From: a virus
Direction: 5' to 3' (one strand)
Virus record (IMG/VR): IMGVR_UViG_3300032360_000001
Span: 1-64,000 of that record
Length of the DNA: 64,000 bases
The first letter of the stretch is position 1, and the number at the start of each line of letters is the position of its first letter. Positions 40,401-44,193 of the stretch are shown here, one piece after another. The translations under genes were made by a program, and so were the position numbers. The notes beneath the pieces are model-generated. The model saw only the letters and a list, made by a program, of their open reading frames with translations, searched no databases and was not told the DNA's origin.

Positions 40401-41771
40401 TTGGGCTCCTGATTCCTTGACGAATTTTGCTAAATTCATTCCAAGTTTTCCAAGGAATCCAGTTAATAAAAGAAGTCCCGGGCCTTGCAAGAAATTTCCA
40501 ATTCCGGACAACATTCCTTGCGCAATTTTTCCCCCCACATCTTTCGTGTCCTTTTCGTTTATGTCGCCTAAAACTTTTTGCATAACTCCAACCACCCTCT
40601 CTGTGACTGGTCTTAACGTTAGGTCTCCTACTTTCTTTGCTGCCTGCGTGGCTAGAGCCATCGTCTTTTTTACTTGAGCGTCGAGAGTTTTGTTGAGCAG
40701 TTCATTTCTTAATATCGCTTCGTTTGTCGATCCCGTCGATACCTTAACGGCTTTATCGTAAATCGAATATTCTTGTCCAAGGTCAGAGAGTATCGCTCTT
40801 AAGTTATTCATTTGGAATACGCCAGCAGTAACCTCAGCAGTATGAGCTTGTTGAGCCTTAGATAGCGTAGGAAACTTTTTGGCCAAATTGCCAAGAACAT
40901 TCATTGCGGGCATCATTTGCCCCTCCAAGTCTCTCACCTTCACCCCTAATTCTTCCAAGAGATTAAGAGTGTCTTTTCTTTGGATTCTTGTAAATATACT
41001 TTTTAACGCGTTACCAATAACGGGACCACCACGGGCCGTTGTTTGCTGAACGGAAGCTGTGATTGCAAGAAGTTGATCAAAGGATACGCCAACGTCCTGA
41101 GCGGTACTTCCCACACGCCTCATGGATTGAGCTAAATCATCTGTGCTTACGGCAAATGCCGCATCCACATTGGCAAGCTTATTAATTACCTGAGTAGAAC
41201 TTAATGCCTCCCTATTGAACGTATTTAATGCTGCCGTTAAGGAAGAAACTGATGCCGCCGCATCCATACCGGAAAGTCTCGTAAGAATGAGGGCGTCGCT
41301 TGTTCTCTGAAGCGTCTCTTCGGTTGACAAACCTTGCCTAGCTAATTCTGTCGCTGCTTCAGCTACAGTATCGAAACTTTGTGCCGTTTTTTGCGCTATT
41401 GTGAAAAGGCTGTTTCCGAACTTTGCGAGGCCTCGATCTGTTTGTCCTAAAATTACATTGACATCCTGAAGTCTTTTCTCGACCTCAATAGTACTTTTAA
41501 GTAAAAATTCAAATGCCCTTTGGACTTGAAAAATCGCCCCAGCAGAAGCTCCAAACGCTAAAACACGCGCATTTGATGCTTCGAGTGATCTTGTGAATTC
41601 ATTTGTGGCACCAGTGATTTTCCCAAGGGGCCTAGTAAATTTCCCAGAGTCAACGCTAACGTTAACCCCTCGCCTTTCTACTTGGGTAATAGCGCTGTTT
41701 ATTTGCCTTAAAGTGGCTTGTAGTGACGCGCTATCTAACCTTGTTCCTAGTGTGATAAAACTATCCGCCAT
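22482..41771 (-). CDS. giant tail tape measure protein (6429 aa) with embedded enzyme-like domains
   Basis: The start ATG at 41771 follows AGAAAAGG. Residues about 85-330 are a TP901-type phage tape measure domain (GLAKFGNSLFTIAQKTAQSF, LARQGLSTEETLQRTSDALI, STDDLAQSMRRVGSTAQDVGV). Later segments hold IPNF-type motifs near 557, 640, 1000, 1180 and 1257; a PD-(D/E)XK-like region; a HAD domain (DFDGTL); alpha-helical Ala/Lys coiled coils (about 1270-3900); LysM-like domains near 3303 and 5115; a PG_binding_1 motif near 4940; and a SleB-like hydrolase near 5384. Three GGEFVI/GGLIT hinge units near 3985, 5685 and 6210 resemble the usual C-terminus of tape measures. The protein sets tail length and enters the cell envelope with the genome. 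The longest tape measures known are near 5000 residues; at 1.5 A per residue this one would reach about 960 nm if wholly helical. Confidence 0.95.
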   Translation of the reverse strand: MADSFITLGTRLDSASLQATLRQINSAITQVERRGVNVSVDSGKFTRPLGKITGATNEFTRSLEASNARVLAFGASAGAIFQVQRAFEFLLKSTIEVEKRLQDVNVILGQTDRGLAKFGNSLFTIAQKTAQSFDTVAEAATELARQGLSTEETLQRTSDALILTRLSGMDAAASVSSLTAALNTFNREALSSTQVINKLANVDAAFAVSTDDLAQSMRRVGSTAQDVGVSFDQLLAITASVQQTTARGGPVIGNALKSIFTRIQRKDTLNLLEELGVKVRDLEGQMMPAMNVLGNLAKKFPTLSKAQQAHTAEVTAGVFQMNNLRAILSDLGQEYSIYDKAVKVSTGSTNEAILRNELLNKTLDAQVKKTMALATQAAKKVGDLTLRPVTERVVGVMQKVLGDINEKDTKDVGGKIAQGMLSGIGNFLQGPGLLLLTGFLGKLGMNLAKFVKESGAQFMGLNTAAVQQKSLQEGIAKILEAQPQLIARAAQSSQARVQVEREIIAMLEQETLVMQNMEKVAARMAGMMVKGGVTVSGAGQVQAPAYMRGRPPKHSARGHIPNFNKRESAVSEIISAAEGGYKAGAIKQMKMPGLGTMTYNSKEQVKHVPGFAQPFINPPQHSKAGRQHREKSMAKTGVDPYSVPNFANPAMLSLFGRGKLGLGTVAMPGKGAAASLESFGIGRFHKSGPKVPKGQKNVLRTAYDHAISGHGVSAAKGKIALGEIGEVAVARATMPSDVAKRFYNDLLSPAVGKTAYKGFVDSVGGAGNASRIAQDIVYHPSGTARSFLGARERAMEVLGNNPAAKGSFFAKAELTHSSLIEKALVGRGSGHQLLPFSNVKGGQGETILDAIAIKGGKIIGPAEFKPSFHAGMSGRDARGSLSYKSLFSSDSGKEGGLLHFLRTGIEKNIARGGYKDKAGTFHSPQKLQGDLTKLDNYIDTAKTADFQRMQRVSQSEVTLEGAKGATQIKDIFGKDIMKILQGSPSASNYDKLMTHFGAAQGFIPNLMRGGSMAAAARGRGKGNIFDFDGTLGVPPKGMVTTPTGMRKMREGDTWHGWSVGHMVPTKLAKAASKNKEPMTVLTARGEDSIPYIQTWLKAQKIPYREVIATGSRKYPKGIEKTHQKKAYEIFERPHLQNAKFYEDSRANAYYAALRGASKDMNIRPRIVNYGSNWGQVNPAGQGLIPSFSKGDALADAFRREKKATGLPENQLYAASIDTPEYKGLAVGNKRDERTKADLIKAVRSHPDPAKAGSRASGGYIPNYAADSVDYMAMTSGMMMAGMMMQMGGDSAQETKMLADQKADHEKQKDIKKKAKAAAKKQERARKAQQKEKTRLQTEVKEHGRDAQKATKSRMEAKFGTRTTPGGERTGGVKQAEAAQQKAADRIVRREVNRAIMHGTPGPRGAGMAHSGPAGLGMTGLRAERGTVGGVPGINPSTGLPHTPAYNAKIEKLRQQGHAQAGKIISQSVDTSGRTPRGSVGEHSGDKAAKDLTKKTLLLQKAREAEARAADRANAANEKKAAAQAKIWAMDKKMATTSRKVAAAKHAEAKAAEKAAALKPDTKGAASKWIKQKGFGLGIGIQMMAGVAEQFVGGKGETPEERAEKAKVRGVGTAAGMAGTGAMIGGPWGAAAGLAIGAGLAFMDHQKASKKTAEDYAKAIQKETEARKKALLGAEAYIKLQGRLTGMFNRGAGPAETGMMRRQMREQLMQIEDAGLRRELIGAAGDESKMREAMAKVQETISMQEKKGSMGVLAAKAGEGGAAQRGVMKDLAKTLSSAFELKGIKSWELMGKSGADLTAKLEEMGVGAKEAADMIEALGEENQGLIPQIMAQARGYEELEAETSKSVESIERMALATADLNYRLSQISNSFEHLMNVSKSLFDHSQKVSKELSSAVTGDETIGRERRERFGVAGNILKNIETNTLKNTLLQKRFHDAILKMTMEKSSAGGSLPGGLQQLQVLARQMIVGPADLAADIYRGIINDKEGGVGREQGRKLEDALSKAEYEIKENNLNLAQSNRLLIIQNQIAESNRAFQRRRTLQESMTAGGGFGGGGIIDALKKLTTVAGLPTRGERSKAAMMQMQGLRDLEKMGFDFANGIGKAMKESLLERTFRAEAPDALEALGMSPENVSRVINSNFNPDIGKSIIESMNSAQGGMMAEVMDSANLSKIASEERAYKAKLLEAEFKNRNMLVESLGANVDVTALLIGSNYDLIVSNEKLGSAAMAAEEFGANQRRTNDQVYKAAIDTAMTGAVSKMGEIMSKANTGFMQAVEVFRGEQSLQHTRINQEKAFASLEGKTAGAEDMMANLSKGTKFSMVPPQHEEIFDKGGILWSLHKANTWLVKHIDAAAGSLLPGESMTWENITEKMDVWAVSKQEVKDSSFDINMAKFMERVRTGGNAEDVGKMTVAFEAYKSTLTDANVPQDSQMKISLVRAQEALLRSFARISEVTEEQGLIERTELPTGETRVRGTLPLDLNDWEKTQTWMGTSASPSEAIKILTKDLKDMVFEGDSGNWQPNMISALSKLTDVVALLPGKKGFEAYELQSDPKKLLTALLAIQTAVIGVHPSQPGQIYTRGTRQVLSPGIGGGETWDQTQQRGGRTDASYYNEIPLIRVQQPLEQGEYEGMMVGVSDMMEDYRSAGKLLFTNFQKTFKEGRTVDVSEAKLIKAALDKFEGQEARIRKVLEGVALRTGDEEGFFEREGDIKPLLEQFDTITDAFQASLKAIIDPNKGIVVDKKLAEQIAALLSKQIKELKPFRSSTIDLGGGVPDRPKGGGTVDAVKEWTNSFSKAAENTMKEWIFSVNTMDVGNNISDALNSFADYADNFSNGMEILNATIDELADTELAISADPLETPLLAIQQSIDALSKLNSSENEDTKNALNNKEDIVINVLTNILEAILSDETVSKSQREEIKNALHLLPEQYKRAMDEIEGRSSSRLLRDKLFDLRKQTTSAPIPPPLIPGSMLAGQVRRGTEQTTQPLTTMARQTFGKYGRSFLRGNKGYQGPRSGLPSVKELLGIDPDKAFKNIPDPSEIDKMMKDVEKASPEVSDPGGRASVIYLTKLKTGSDKIHDIARQAAERLMGDNAEMIDEIHKLAPFLGDLPFQELEKGLEAANKDMSAVKRVQTAATQKASAMARTLGRHTMEMANVFINQNLLAAFRGPQQVNVAKRVGGQWMDKLKDAMPDIAGKVTGMGPEGLSPGTFEGGLFGGKLNQDALWRRAAVRKEGGVFTPDRTRDYEHSMLGPGSIWKISGMQNDPATFGDKRDMAYRFLTNLSQGKAHQRMITAPGGNVGGPPALGFTAAREHTILGGDTANAIAQTYGVSLDNLKGANPQIANINRINAGDKMNIPAQYSIEHTLGQKLTANQQKKIAAQLDKQFKEGVAYHNEIHKANVAQKKITDNAKEIAAIEEKIKNRTIEAGKAQDKLKALYAQRTLIESKLTEVQKRLLVAESKIGDRNIRARHNAVVLRTALEQRAIKERTDQSAMLQKTIEARGGAALLPSEITDPRAKAAADQIALNQAANEQSKGLVDSLQAERDALLEASAALEKFSKAIGISSKDLQDMSPFELDQELIRQEGLPRENLLQQMRSPRTSQPGGAFAAQTFSAISPSRVGETQQRNLKREMEKILTIEKEAAAGGRKEALAESKVAEANVLKAHMMRTAKFKDFEKSDAALGVTANEKKTAEDNVVRLLNEKAVILRKEQSDDTKEELKKVNDDLEAATEASALARKNETNQLDAHNATYADYINIINAGKDAENELRKAKQSHTDALNAQKVIIDNWGSVTQAAIEIQKRFVTAEHVKRMEALDTQIANTTMSLSIMDDPKKFKELLNSTKKLTEVQLRLAAKQARLEEAAGIGTPADTYQREQDITRQQLRTGKIGVWEAFGADTFEKGEAMSRGWKERVLDDMIEIREGMISSFADGWAAFAVEGESATETAKAWARGFLKMINQAFYNATIGRFMGNLMSGGFGNYGRPSLPQQQSGGELHGPSHSRGGIKLEAEGGEFIVRKSEVRKPGVLGHLREINEGRMFQQGGPVPQNPWRHPNTWAQQQPLMPGWGGGQQLGGNLNLGRNPLRGVKVLPGAPGNPGGEHGQFAFDKAPPAFHEVQSQMEMQELFRREIGIPGNPFRHKGTPKDLASQKMRNMRRNIAEGGYDHEKEHTLLTFAERIGVNGLPIAGFPARLNEREIAAREELQIFQERNPLAFAHLNQWWRKNKSGWANPQVYQDGGPVTQYQNAWEKKIQQRQMLQITGQIPSKGFFGQPLHKRGPMTEEGLREALIKSGRGDLSTEIPRGDEWYNLSKEALAKRAELEAEKKRMARINLEFRTENKMRSAASSSNRGVAMFAPPGMEIPRTMFGQRIGTQTRHTSTSNRTKDRATPGMMSERLWFHSFMKEKGLIGEFEQADNMGAFHQGNSQASRIYKFLMKRQTQNPRHILSEKELLDESMPELIPHIGDYNKRIFTEMGTSGLLMDPKISASISELDKIGIGSQHRWSENYALHKRLLKDRLMQGKGNAWYNKFIQAPNALPVGSPDSPTSAMGLEPDPGQGRWWNDPFAPLPKGMHRIPSRRNRQQGPSTPMPPQIPWPFEIDPATGLPRPDLRDRNSTMPGLGEGVPRFGDGGIVGTAYPWSDSPARKFNDKLPFWDRVDPRRRGFSRVGGSSGNNAFGPTAAEWGGARKDDPVRQQQLADHLAMLDRENEIDGMRDAGFGPFGMPLGGDPWPEGVHPAPWALNKRGWGAGVGPDPRKNKGNALPLNLDLMEELENLRRGPDRDVPQFGAGGVVTARDTFRAKVPKLDKNYIKKLANNSHILNWIKDPNNIERFGFTKNDTFESAYMKMIRHAEKIKLKPGKRMSQLMHPAGFSEWENGMQPGVANDMMAAGWIEPEAFGVLNEWFSIKSGGYTGLWGQDMTNFPGAAGEQGGGINAFFTGESERKDQQRALNKHLTSMGLMSPNPKAGQIKPLKIDGYAGAATTEALTLFRKKKGIPTPTRRSTLTEERARRSPINPKPKGPHRVPVPSRIEGDKKTREALGMVVGYSGMSKAGWKGRAPSGFLTKKHFKSKNRAEVEVHPYTGLPHTGGFDPEAKWELDPKNKFFDENEGFPSRYEIIPGKGLGHVVKVGEGLTSIGQQYREEMTTAKAISMGANGVTISAALAAANPELMKALKTRAGGKPDISKFLKPNDVVLIPGGEHLFNPEADKRPGMLDGKPFPGFRQGWWEQFNKMSTIYGTMQPVEYGAGGFVWNPRGGGSVPNQFRRQSALEIPATGRNQTLLPKHQAWNNRLRDFWRDTYNATAAGPNRLALATERYRAGIHGHMAAPRVRATRGAHGVSPGGYRYTRGPEASTLVGGNIDRGGVARIGPPTAAHRNAMRNRGRYFQREETPDFAAWGVHPSAVDKDVARVIFSEVGPQHPDLVFAVGDAMRNRYNNQASRTRHGISTGYGISVGGSRYPAEVRNGAWWVQAPTRRGFSWRAAQPGEATTASEISMRDIAWQGAPGGFKPTSGNVRQAQQFSAIGDADNDNWHLSGRLSVFQQSPQGFNDMNTWLSGGDAARAVTERYRTHYGSDVLGNATNGWIGAREDIQNVWKKSLEQSATDKRLARGVTVPGQRQSGLLDSDEEWYKSWQIPMGTEFNSGMKPTAMTQNIGPFWMWRPDYTTEWQSRANDKQRSDRGLPTRRGRVAPERRQRGGLITAGSGTTDDVPVYLKKGEMVMTQKAVKDNGVQYFKDIEAGRIRMEEGGEVDEELIQKANEATEENQESEGEETGERNPPSLNEKYGDNLAEAWQGSPGGFKMEGIATQDKKWYNSGNMPGEGMTRVAEVVEERFGKGFKYGGTNAFAVNDPDKPSLGRFFVDHKMSAYAMGDKNNKQNEMREKRRKMFVDYKIYLKEEYENRKEQWDEFKTKKKQMLTSAWIQFAVAAVQVGVAAKSQSANKKYGTDQQVADNPAQFKSMDGAPQGVKAGDYVNQAAHDSWAKKMKWADSPVGSSVIAGGSTALIGWGMGLEKEELALTAGTAAATAAITSYAKIKGLGKAEQNALNSSDPAVQQAALDRWKKHLKPEEITAAEQSIAFHGTETQLKQWVKEENKAQRGIDKWTDVINESEPGGPRRALAEKTAKAHADKLRHVQAGKQAFLANSQALHPGLLEKNANNVWGMNDKERANLKAIKLGWARSKEAATVRRNQLEGMNENEDMLGRMLKPGGNMGGFPVPRKAQGGLITDADGPPGEDTIKALLTRGEFVISKEGVDQFPGGANALLKYNDIAKHGGQVARFAEGGMVGRQSQFAPTSPIASATGGALGLNVGQGAEGMTDSLMQLVDIVQSIRDTVDKETDEKQREKRAGEQNGTQDGTGGVNQEITNNVAVTVNVNSDGTAEATASSSSEGGNEGAGEDGEDDADKHERFAELMQGVVLQTIVEEQRPGGLLYKKG
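25002..25622 (-). other. SleB/CwlJ-like cell wall hydrolase domain in the tape measure
   Basis: Residues about 5384-5590. VDKDVARVIFSEVGPQHPDL and FAVGDAMRNRYNN resemble the Hydrolase_2 (SleB/CwlJ) opening IxExRGEPxxGxxAVAxVxxNR, with the catalytic Glu in FSEV. A long tail with WQGAPGGFKPTSG follows. It would cut peptidoglycan during DNA entry. A lysozyme-like assignment is the main alternative. Confidence 0.5.
26196..26429 (-). other. second LysM-like segment in the tape measure
   Basis: Residues about 5115-5192: GHVVKVGEGLTSIGQQYREE, then a longer insert and LKPNDVVLIPGG. The ends match LysM, but the middle is expanded by about 30 residues, so this is either an interrupted LysM or a related domain. 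Confidence 0.5.
26802..26963 (-). other. PG_binding_1 peptidoglycan-binding motif in the tape measure
   Basis: Residues about 4937-4990. LNKHLTSMGLM, then IDGYAGAATTEALTLFRKKKG, matches the PG_binding_1 family in length and with the D-G-x-x-G-x-x-T and F hallmark positions. It sits about 450 residues upstream of a hydrolase-like domain in the same chain. Confidence 0.7.
31722..31865 (-). other. LysM domain in the tape measure
   Basis: Residues about 3303-3350. The segment EHTILGGDTANAIAQTYGV, followed by LDNLKGANPQI and GDKMNIP, follows the LysM consensus closely, with the first-strand hydrophobics and the closing IP. LysM binds N-acetylglucosamine-containing peptidoglycan or chitin, which fits a protein that meets the cell wall on infection. 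Confidence 0.75.
38247..38712 (-). other. HAD-superfamily phosphatase domain in the tape measure
   Basis: Residues about 1020-1175, between GFIPNLM and GLIPSFS motifs. All four HAD signatures are present in order: IFDFDGTL with both Asp residues (motif I), MTVLTARGED (motif II), a Lys in KGIEKTHQKKA (motif III) and NAKFYEDSRANAY (motif IV). The fold fits small phage or bacterial HAD phosphatases. The substrate is unknown. Confidence 0.75.
38778..39839 (-). other. PD-(D/E)XK nuclease-like cassette in the tape measure
   Basis: Residues about 645-998, bounded by VPNFANP and GFIPNLM. The region contains ALGEIGEVAVA, matching the N-terminal Glu helix of restriction-like folds, then LDAIAIKGGKIIGPAEFK, where Asp, Glu and Lys sit in the order and spacing of D-x(13)-E-x-K. 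A PS-F-H and an S-R-D follow. The fold is inferred from these residues; a non-catalytic relative is possible. If active it could act on host DNA or on tail-associated nucleic acid after injection. Confidence 0.45.
40782..41519 (-). other. TP901-type tape measure core domain
   Basis: Residues about 85-330 of the tape measure. Helical repeats with VAEAATELARQGLS, AALNTFNREALSSTQVINKL and LLAITASVQQTTARGGPVIG are typical of PhageMin_Tail family proteins. This is the anchor for the tape-measure assignment. Confidence 0.9.
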
Positions 41772-41790
41772 GGCCTTTTCTGTTTTTATT

Positions 41791-41798
41791 AATTACAC
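41791..41798 (-). promoter_or_regulatory. GTGTAATT late-promoter-like octamer before the tape measure gene
   Basis: The minus strand reads TAGTGTAATTAATAAAAAC, 19 nt before the tape measure ATG, in a 34-bp gap. It has the same core as sites before other tail genes. Confidence 0.5.
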
Positions 41799-41805
41799 TA
41801 AAAAA

Positions 41806-42831
41806 TCAGTGCCCATGTAACTTTATAAGTTCCTCCATATTAAGTGATCCTCCCTTTTTCATAGCCTCTTGAGCTAAGTCGACGAACTTCTCTCCTTCAT
41901 CTATGGCTCCAAGTTTATTCATTTCGTCCTTGGATGCACCCACTATTGAGCTTCCGCCCACGTTACCGGAGTCCTTAACCTTATCAAACGCAGCTTGAGA
42001 CGCCTTGCTGGACTCATACCAGTCTATAATGGCATCTGGGTCATCCATTATGTCGTGTGGGGGCTTGTTTTTTGAATCTTGAAGTATCGATTTGAAATAT
42101 TTTGCATGACCAAAAAGTTCAGCCTGATAAAAGGTCAAGTTTACCGCCGCCTTACCGAAGAATGTCATCGGGTTATCATCACACAAATAAAAGAAATTAA
42201 GAAAAAAGCCCGATAAAGCTATCTTTTTTAGATTTCTTGGAAAAAATGGCTCCATTTTATTATTGTAAAGAGTAACTAAATAAAAAATATCCTGAGTGCT
42301 TAACTCGTCGAATTCTTCCTCAGAGAGCAAATGCTCAGAACATTCGGGGTTTTTAAATAATGATTGAAATATATAGTGTTCGTTTGATTTTTTTGAGCTA
42401 TAAGAGTTACAAGTCATCCCTATAAACTCTGACCTTCTGTTCTCTTTTATCTGTATTTCGCCTTCTGTTTCTCTTATTTGGTTAGTTAGTTGATTCTTGT
42501 CTTTCTCTAAAAAAAGTTTGGATTTGTTTACTTTTAGTTGTTTAACCCAGCTTCTTAGTCCATCCAACTCATTGTCTTGTTGTTTCGTCCAATCCCCCTC
42601 TTTATGGAGGTACTCAAGCTTGTCTTCTTCTGTTGGTAGTCCTTCTTTTTTAGCCTCTTCGTAGTACCTATTTTTTATTTGATCCATGCCGGCAGCGTCA
42701 ATAGTACCGAGGTGTTTGATGTGTGTGCTTTTATATTTTTTGTCTTCAGTCTTAGAGTAGCCGTTTATTATATCAGCATAAAGAAGCCTCAGCGAGGCGC
42801 TATTCATTCTTTCTTTCTCTTTGTCGTTCAT
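41806..42831 (-). CDS. protein upstream of the tape measure, tail-assembly-chaperone position
   Basis: A 341-residue charged protein of no recognised family. Residues 1-130 are Lys/Glu-rich and helical, the middle has Phe/Tyr-rich helices (NLKKIALSGFFLNFFYLCDD, FFGKAAVNLTFYQAEL) and the end is acidic. It lies immediately upstream of the tape measure, where siphoviruses keep gpG/gpGT-type chaperones, so a tape-measure chaperone role is inferred from place. A second ATG at codon 9 (42807) is preceded by an AGAAAGA stretch and could be the true start. A terminator lies in its 5' gap, so it is probably transcribed with the tape measure or from readthrough. Confidence 0.55.
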   Translation of the reverse strand: MNDKEKERMNSASLRLLYADIINGYSKTEDKKYKSTHIKHLGTIDAAGMDQIKNRYYEEAKKEGLPTEEDKLEYLHKEGDWTKQQDNELDGLRSWVKQLKVNKSKLFLEKDKNQLTNQIRETEGEIQIKENRRSEFIGMTCNSYSSKKSNEHYIFQSLFKNPECSEHLLSEEEFDELSTQDIFYLVTLYNNKMEPFFPRNLKKIALSGFFLNFFYLCDDNPMTFFGKAAVNLTFYQAELFGHAKYFKSILQDSKNKPPHDIMDDPDAIIDWYESSKASQAAFDKVKDSGNVGGSSIVGASKDEMNKLGAIDEGEKFVDLAQEAMKKGGSLNMEELIKLHGH

Positions 42832-42837
42832 ATGTAT

Positions 42838-42863
42838 AAAAAAACCCCCACCTTAGGCGGGGG
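42838..42863 (-). terminator. rho-independent terminator between the two chaperone-position genes
   Basis: The minus strand has a stem CCCCCGCC-UAA-GGUGGGGG (one G-U pair) followed by seven U residues. It sits 22 nt after the stop of the 317-residue gene and 7 nt before the ATG of the next one. Confidence 0.9.
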
Positions 42864-42885
42864 AGTTCAGGTTAGTTTTCCATTA

Positions 42886-43839
42886 TTACTCTGTATCTTG
42901 TTGCTCCGTAGGTTCTTCAGGATTATTATCATTCTTAGGATCTTTTTTTACGGAAGCTTTCTTTTTTGTTTTTTTGCTTTTTTTAGGTTTGACCTCGGGT
43001 TCTTCTTCCTCCGGTTTCTCTTCGCTCACTACGTTCTCAAGGACTATATCTTGCATTTCTTTGGCTATTTCTTCAGCTGGGAGTTCTTCTTGTGCGTCAA
43101 GGTCTTCTTCTTGTAGGCCTTGTTCCCTAAGCATGGCGTCGAACTCTTCTTGCGTGGATGCCCTACCCACAAACCAAAAACTTACAAAGTACGTAAGTCT
43201 TTGAATCACAGTATTTATAAAAATGTCTTCCTCTTCGCTTAATTCGTCATATACGGCAAGTCTATCTTCAAACGTTTTGCCGGGAAAATATGCGTTATTG
43301 TCATCCCCATATGACAGTTGTAAAATCCACCATAAGATGGTTTTATTTCTGGCCCTAACTTCCGCTGTCTGTTCATACAGACTCTGCTGTTCCATCTCAA
43401 ATTGGGTCAGGGTACTTCGTGACTCCGTCAATTCCTTTTCTAGTCGCGCCATTTCGTCCCGGTCTTCTTCGGACAAATTTTCTTCGTCTTTTATTAATAG
43501 CTTTTGATATTCGTCTGTTCTTCTGTAGAAATCTAGGTATAAGTTGCCATATCTTTCTATTTCTCCGTCGCTTAAAGAGCCGCCGTCGTTTTCGTACCTT
43601 TTGGCTAGAAGGGCCTTTGTGAGTAATCCAGCCTTAATGCCCTTGGAAAGCTCTATACCGTAAAATAACTCGGCCTCGTCATAAAGGGACCTAGTGGGTT
43701 TTCTCAGGAAAAATTGATGTTTGACCTTCTCATCTACGCTTTTTTCCGTGGTTACCTTCTCGCCTTTTTCGTTAGTGGTAGTGTCCTTCTTTACGACGGA
43801 CTCTACTTTAGTTACTGCAAATTCATATAGTTTTTTCAT
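42886..43839 (-). CDS. tail-assembly-chaperone-position protein with coiled coil and acidic/Lys-rich tail
   Basis: A 317-residue protein. The N-terminal 110 residues (FFLRKPTRSLYDEAELFYGI, LSKGIKAGLLTKALLAKRY) form a compact helical domain. Residues 125-200 are a long coiled coil (DRDEMARLEKELTESRSTLT, RNKTILWWILQLSYGDD). The C-terminus is acidic with a Lys block (KPKKSKKTKKKASVKK). The start overlaps the stop of the 81-residue gene as ATGA. It sits between tail tube and tape measure, where chaperones are usual. No frameshift site joins it to the next gene, since a strong terminator separates them. Confidence 0.55.
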   Translation of the reverse strand: MKKLYEFAVTKVESVVKKDTTTNEKGEKVTTEKSVDEKVKHQFFLRKPTRSLYDEAELFYGIELSKGIKAGLLTKALLAKRYENDGGSLSDGEIERYGNLYLDFYRRTDEYQKLLIKDEENLSEEDRDEMARLEKELTESRSTLTQFEMEQQSLYEQTAEVRARNKTILWWILQLSYGDDNNAYFPGKTFEDRLAVYDELSEEEDIFINTVIQRLTYFVSFWFVGRASTQEEFDAMLREQGLQEEDLDAQEELPAEEIAKEMQDIVLENVVSEEKPEEEEPEVKPKKSKKTKKKASVKKDPKNDNNPEEPTEQQDTE

Positions 43840-44081
43840 AACTTTAGTTCAATATCAAATTTTTCTAAATTTTCCTCAATTTCCCTTATGGTGTCATTCC
43901 CGTAGTCAAGAATTCTTTTTCTTATTCTTTGAAACTCTTCCTCTGGAATATCATAGCCAGCCTTTTCTAAATCTTCTAAAATAAAAAGATAATTTTTATA
44001 AAGATTGACTACCTTACGGCGTAATTGAAATACTAAGAAGTCCTTGGACTTTTCGTCCCCTTTGTTCATGTCTCCATGCAT
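43836..44081 (-). CDS. small helical protein, first gene of the chaperone-position unit
   Basis: An 81-residue product that is almost entirely helical and charged (KVVNLYKNYLFILEDLEKAG, EEEFQRIRKRILDYGND). It overlaps the next gene as ATGA, which couples their translation. M1 is chosen for the AGG stretch about 10 nt upstream; an ATG at codon 5 (44069) with GGAG is possible. Upstream lie a GTGTAAAT octamer and a terminator for the tube gene. The function is not recognised; position suggests a tail assembly role. Confidence 0.6.
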   Translation of the reverse strand: MHGDMNKGDEKSKDFLVFQLRRKVVNLYKNYLFILEDLEKAGYDIPEEEFQRIRKRILDYGNDTIREIEENLEKFDIELKL

Positions 44082-44106
44082 TCCTTTTAACCTTTTTCCT
44101 GCAAAG

Positions 44107-44114
44107 ATTTACAC
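44107..44114 (-). promoter_or_regulatory. GTGTAAAT late-promoter-like octamer
   Basis: The minus strand reads TGTGTAAATCTTTGCAGG 25 nt before the 81-residue gene. It lies between the tube-gene terminator and the start, so it could re-start transcription for the chaperone-position genes. Confidence 0.5.
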
Positions 44115-44137
44115 ATTTTAACCACAACCTGTAAAAT

Positions 44138-44164
44138 AAAAAAACCCCCGGTTTGCACCGGGGG
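44138..44164 (-). terminator. rho-independent terminator after the tail tube gene
   Basis: The minus strand has a perfect 7-bp stem CCCCCGG/CCGGGGG with a TGCAAA loop followed by TTTTTTTATTTT. It lies 30 nt after the tail tube stop codon. Confidence 0.95.
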
Positions 44165-44193
44165 CTGGTTAAGGTTTAGTTGCTTAATTCGGC

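Noticed and set aside
42831-43839. Programmed frameshift joining the two chaperone-position genes
   Set aside because: A terminator and a 54-bp gap separate them, and no slippery heptamer was found near the end of the 317-residue gene.
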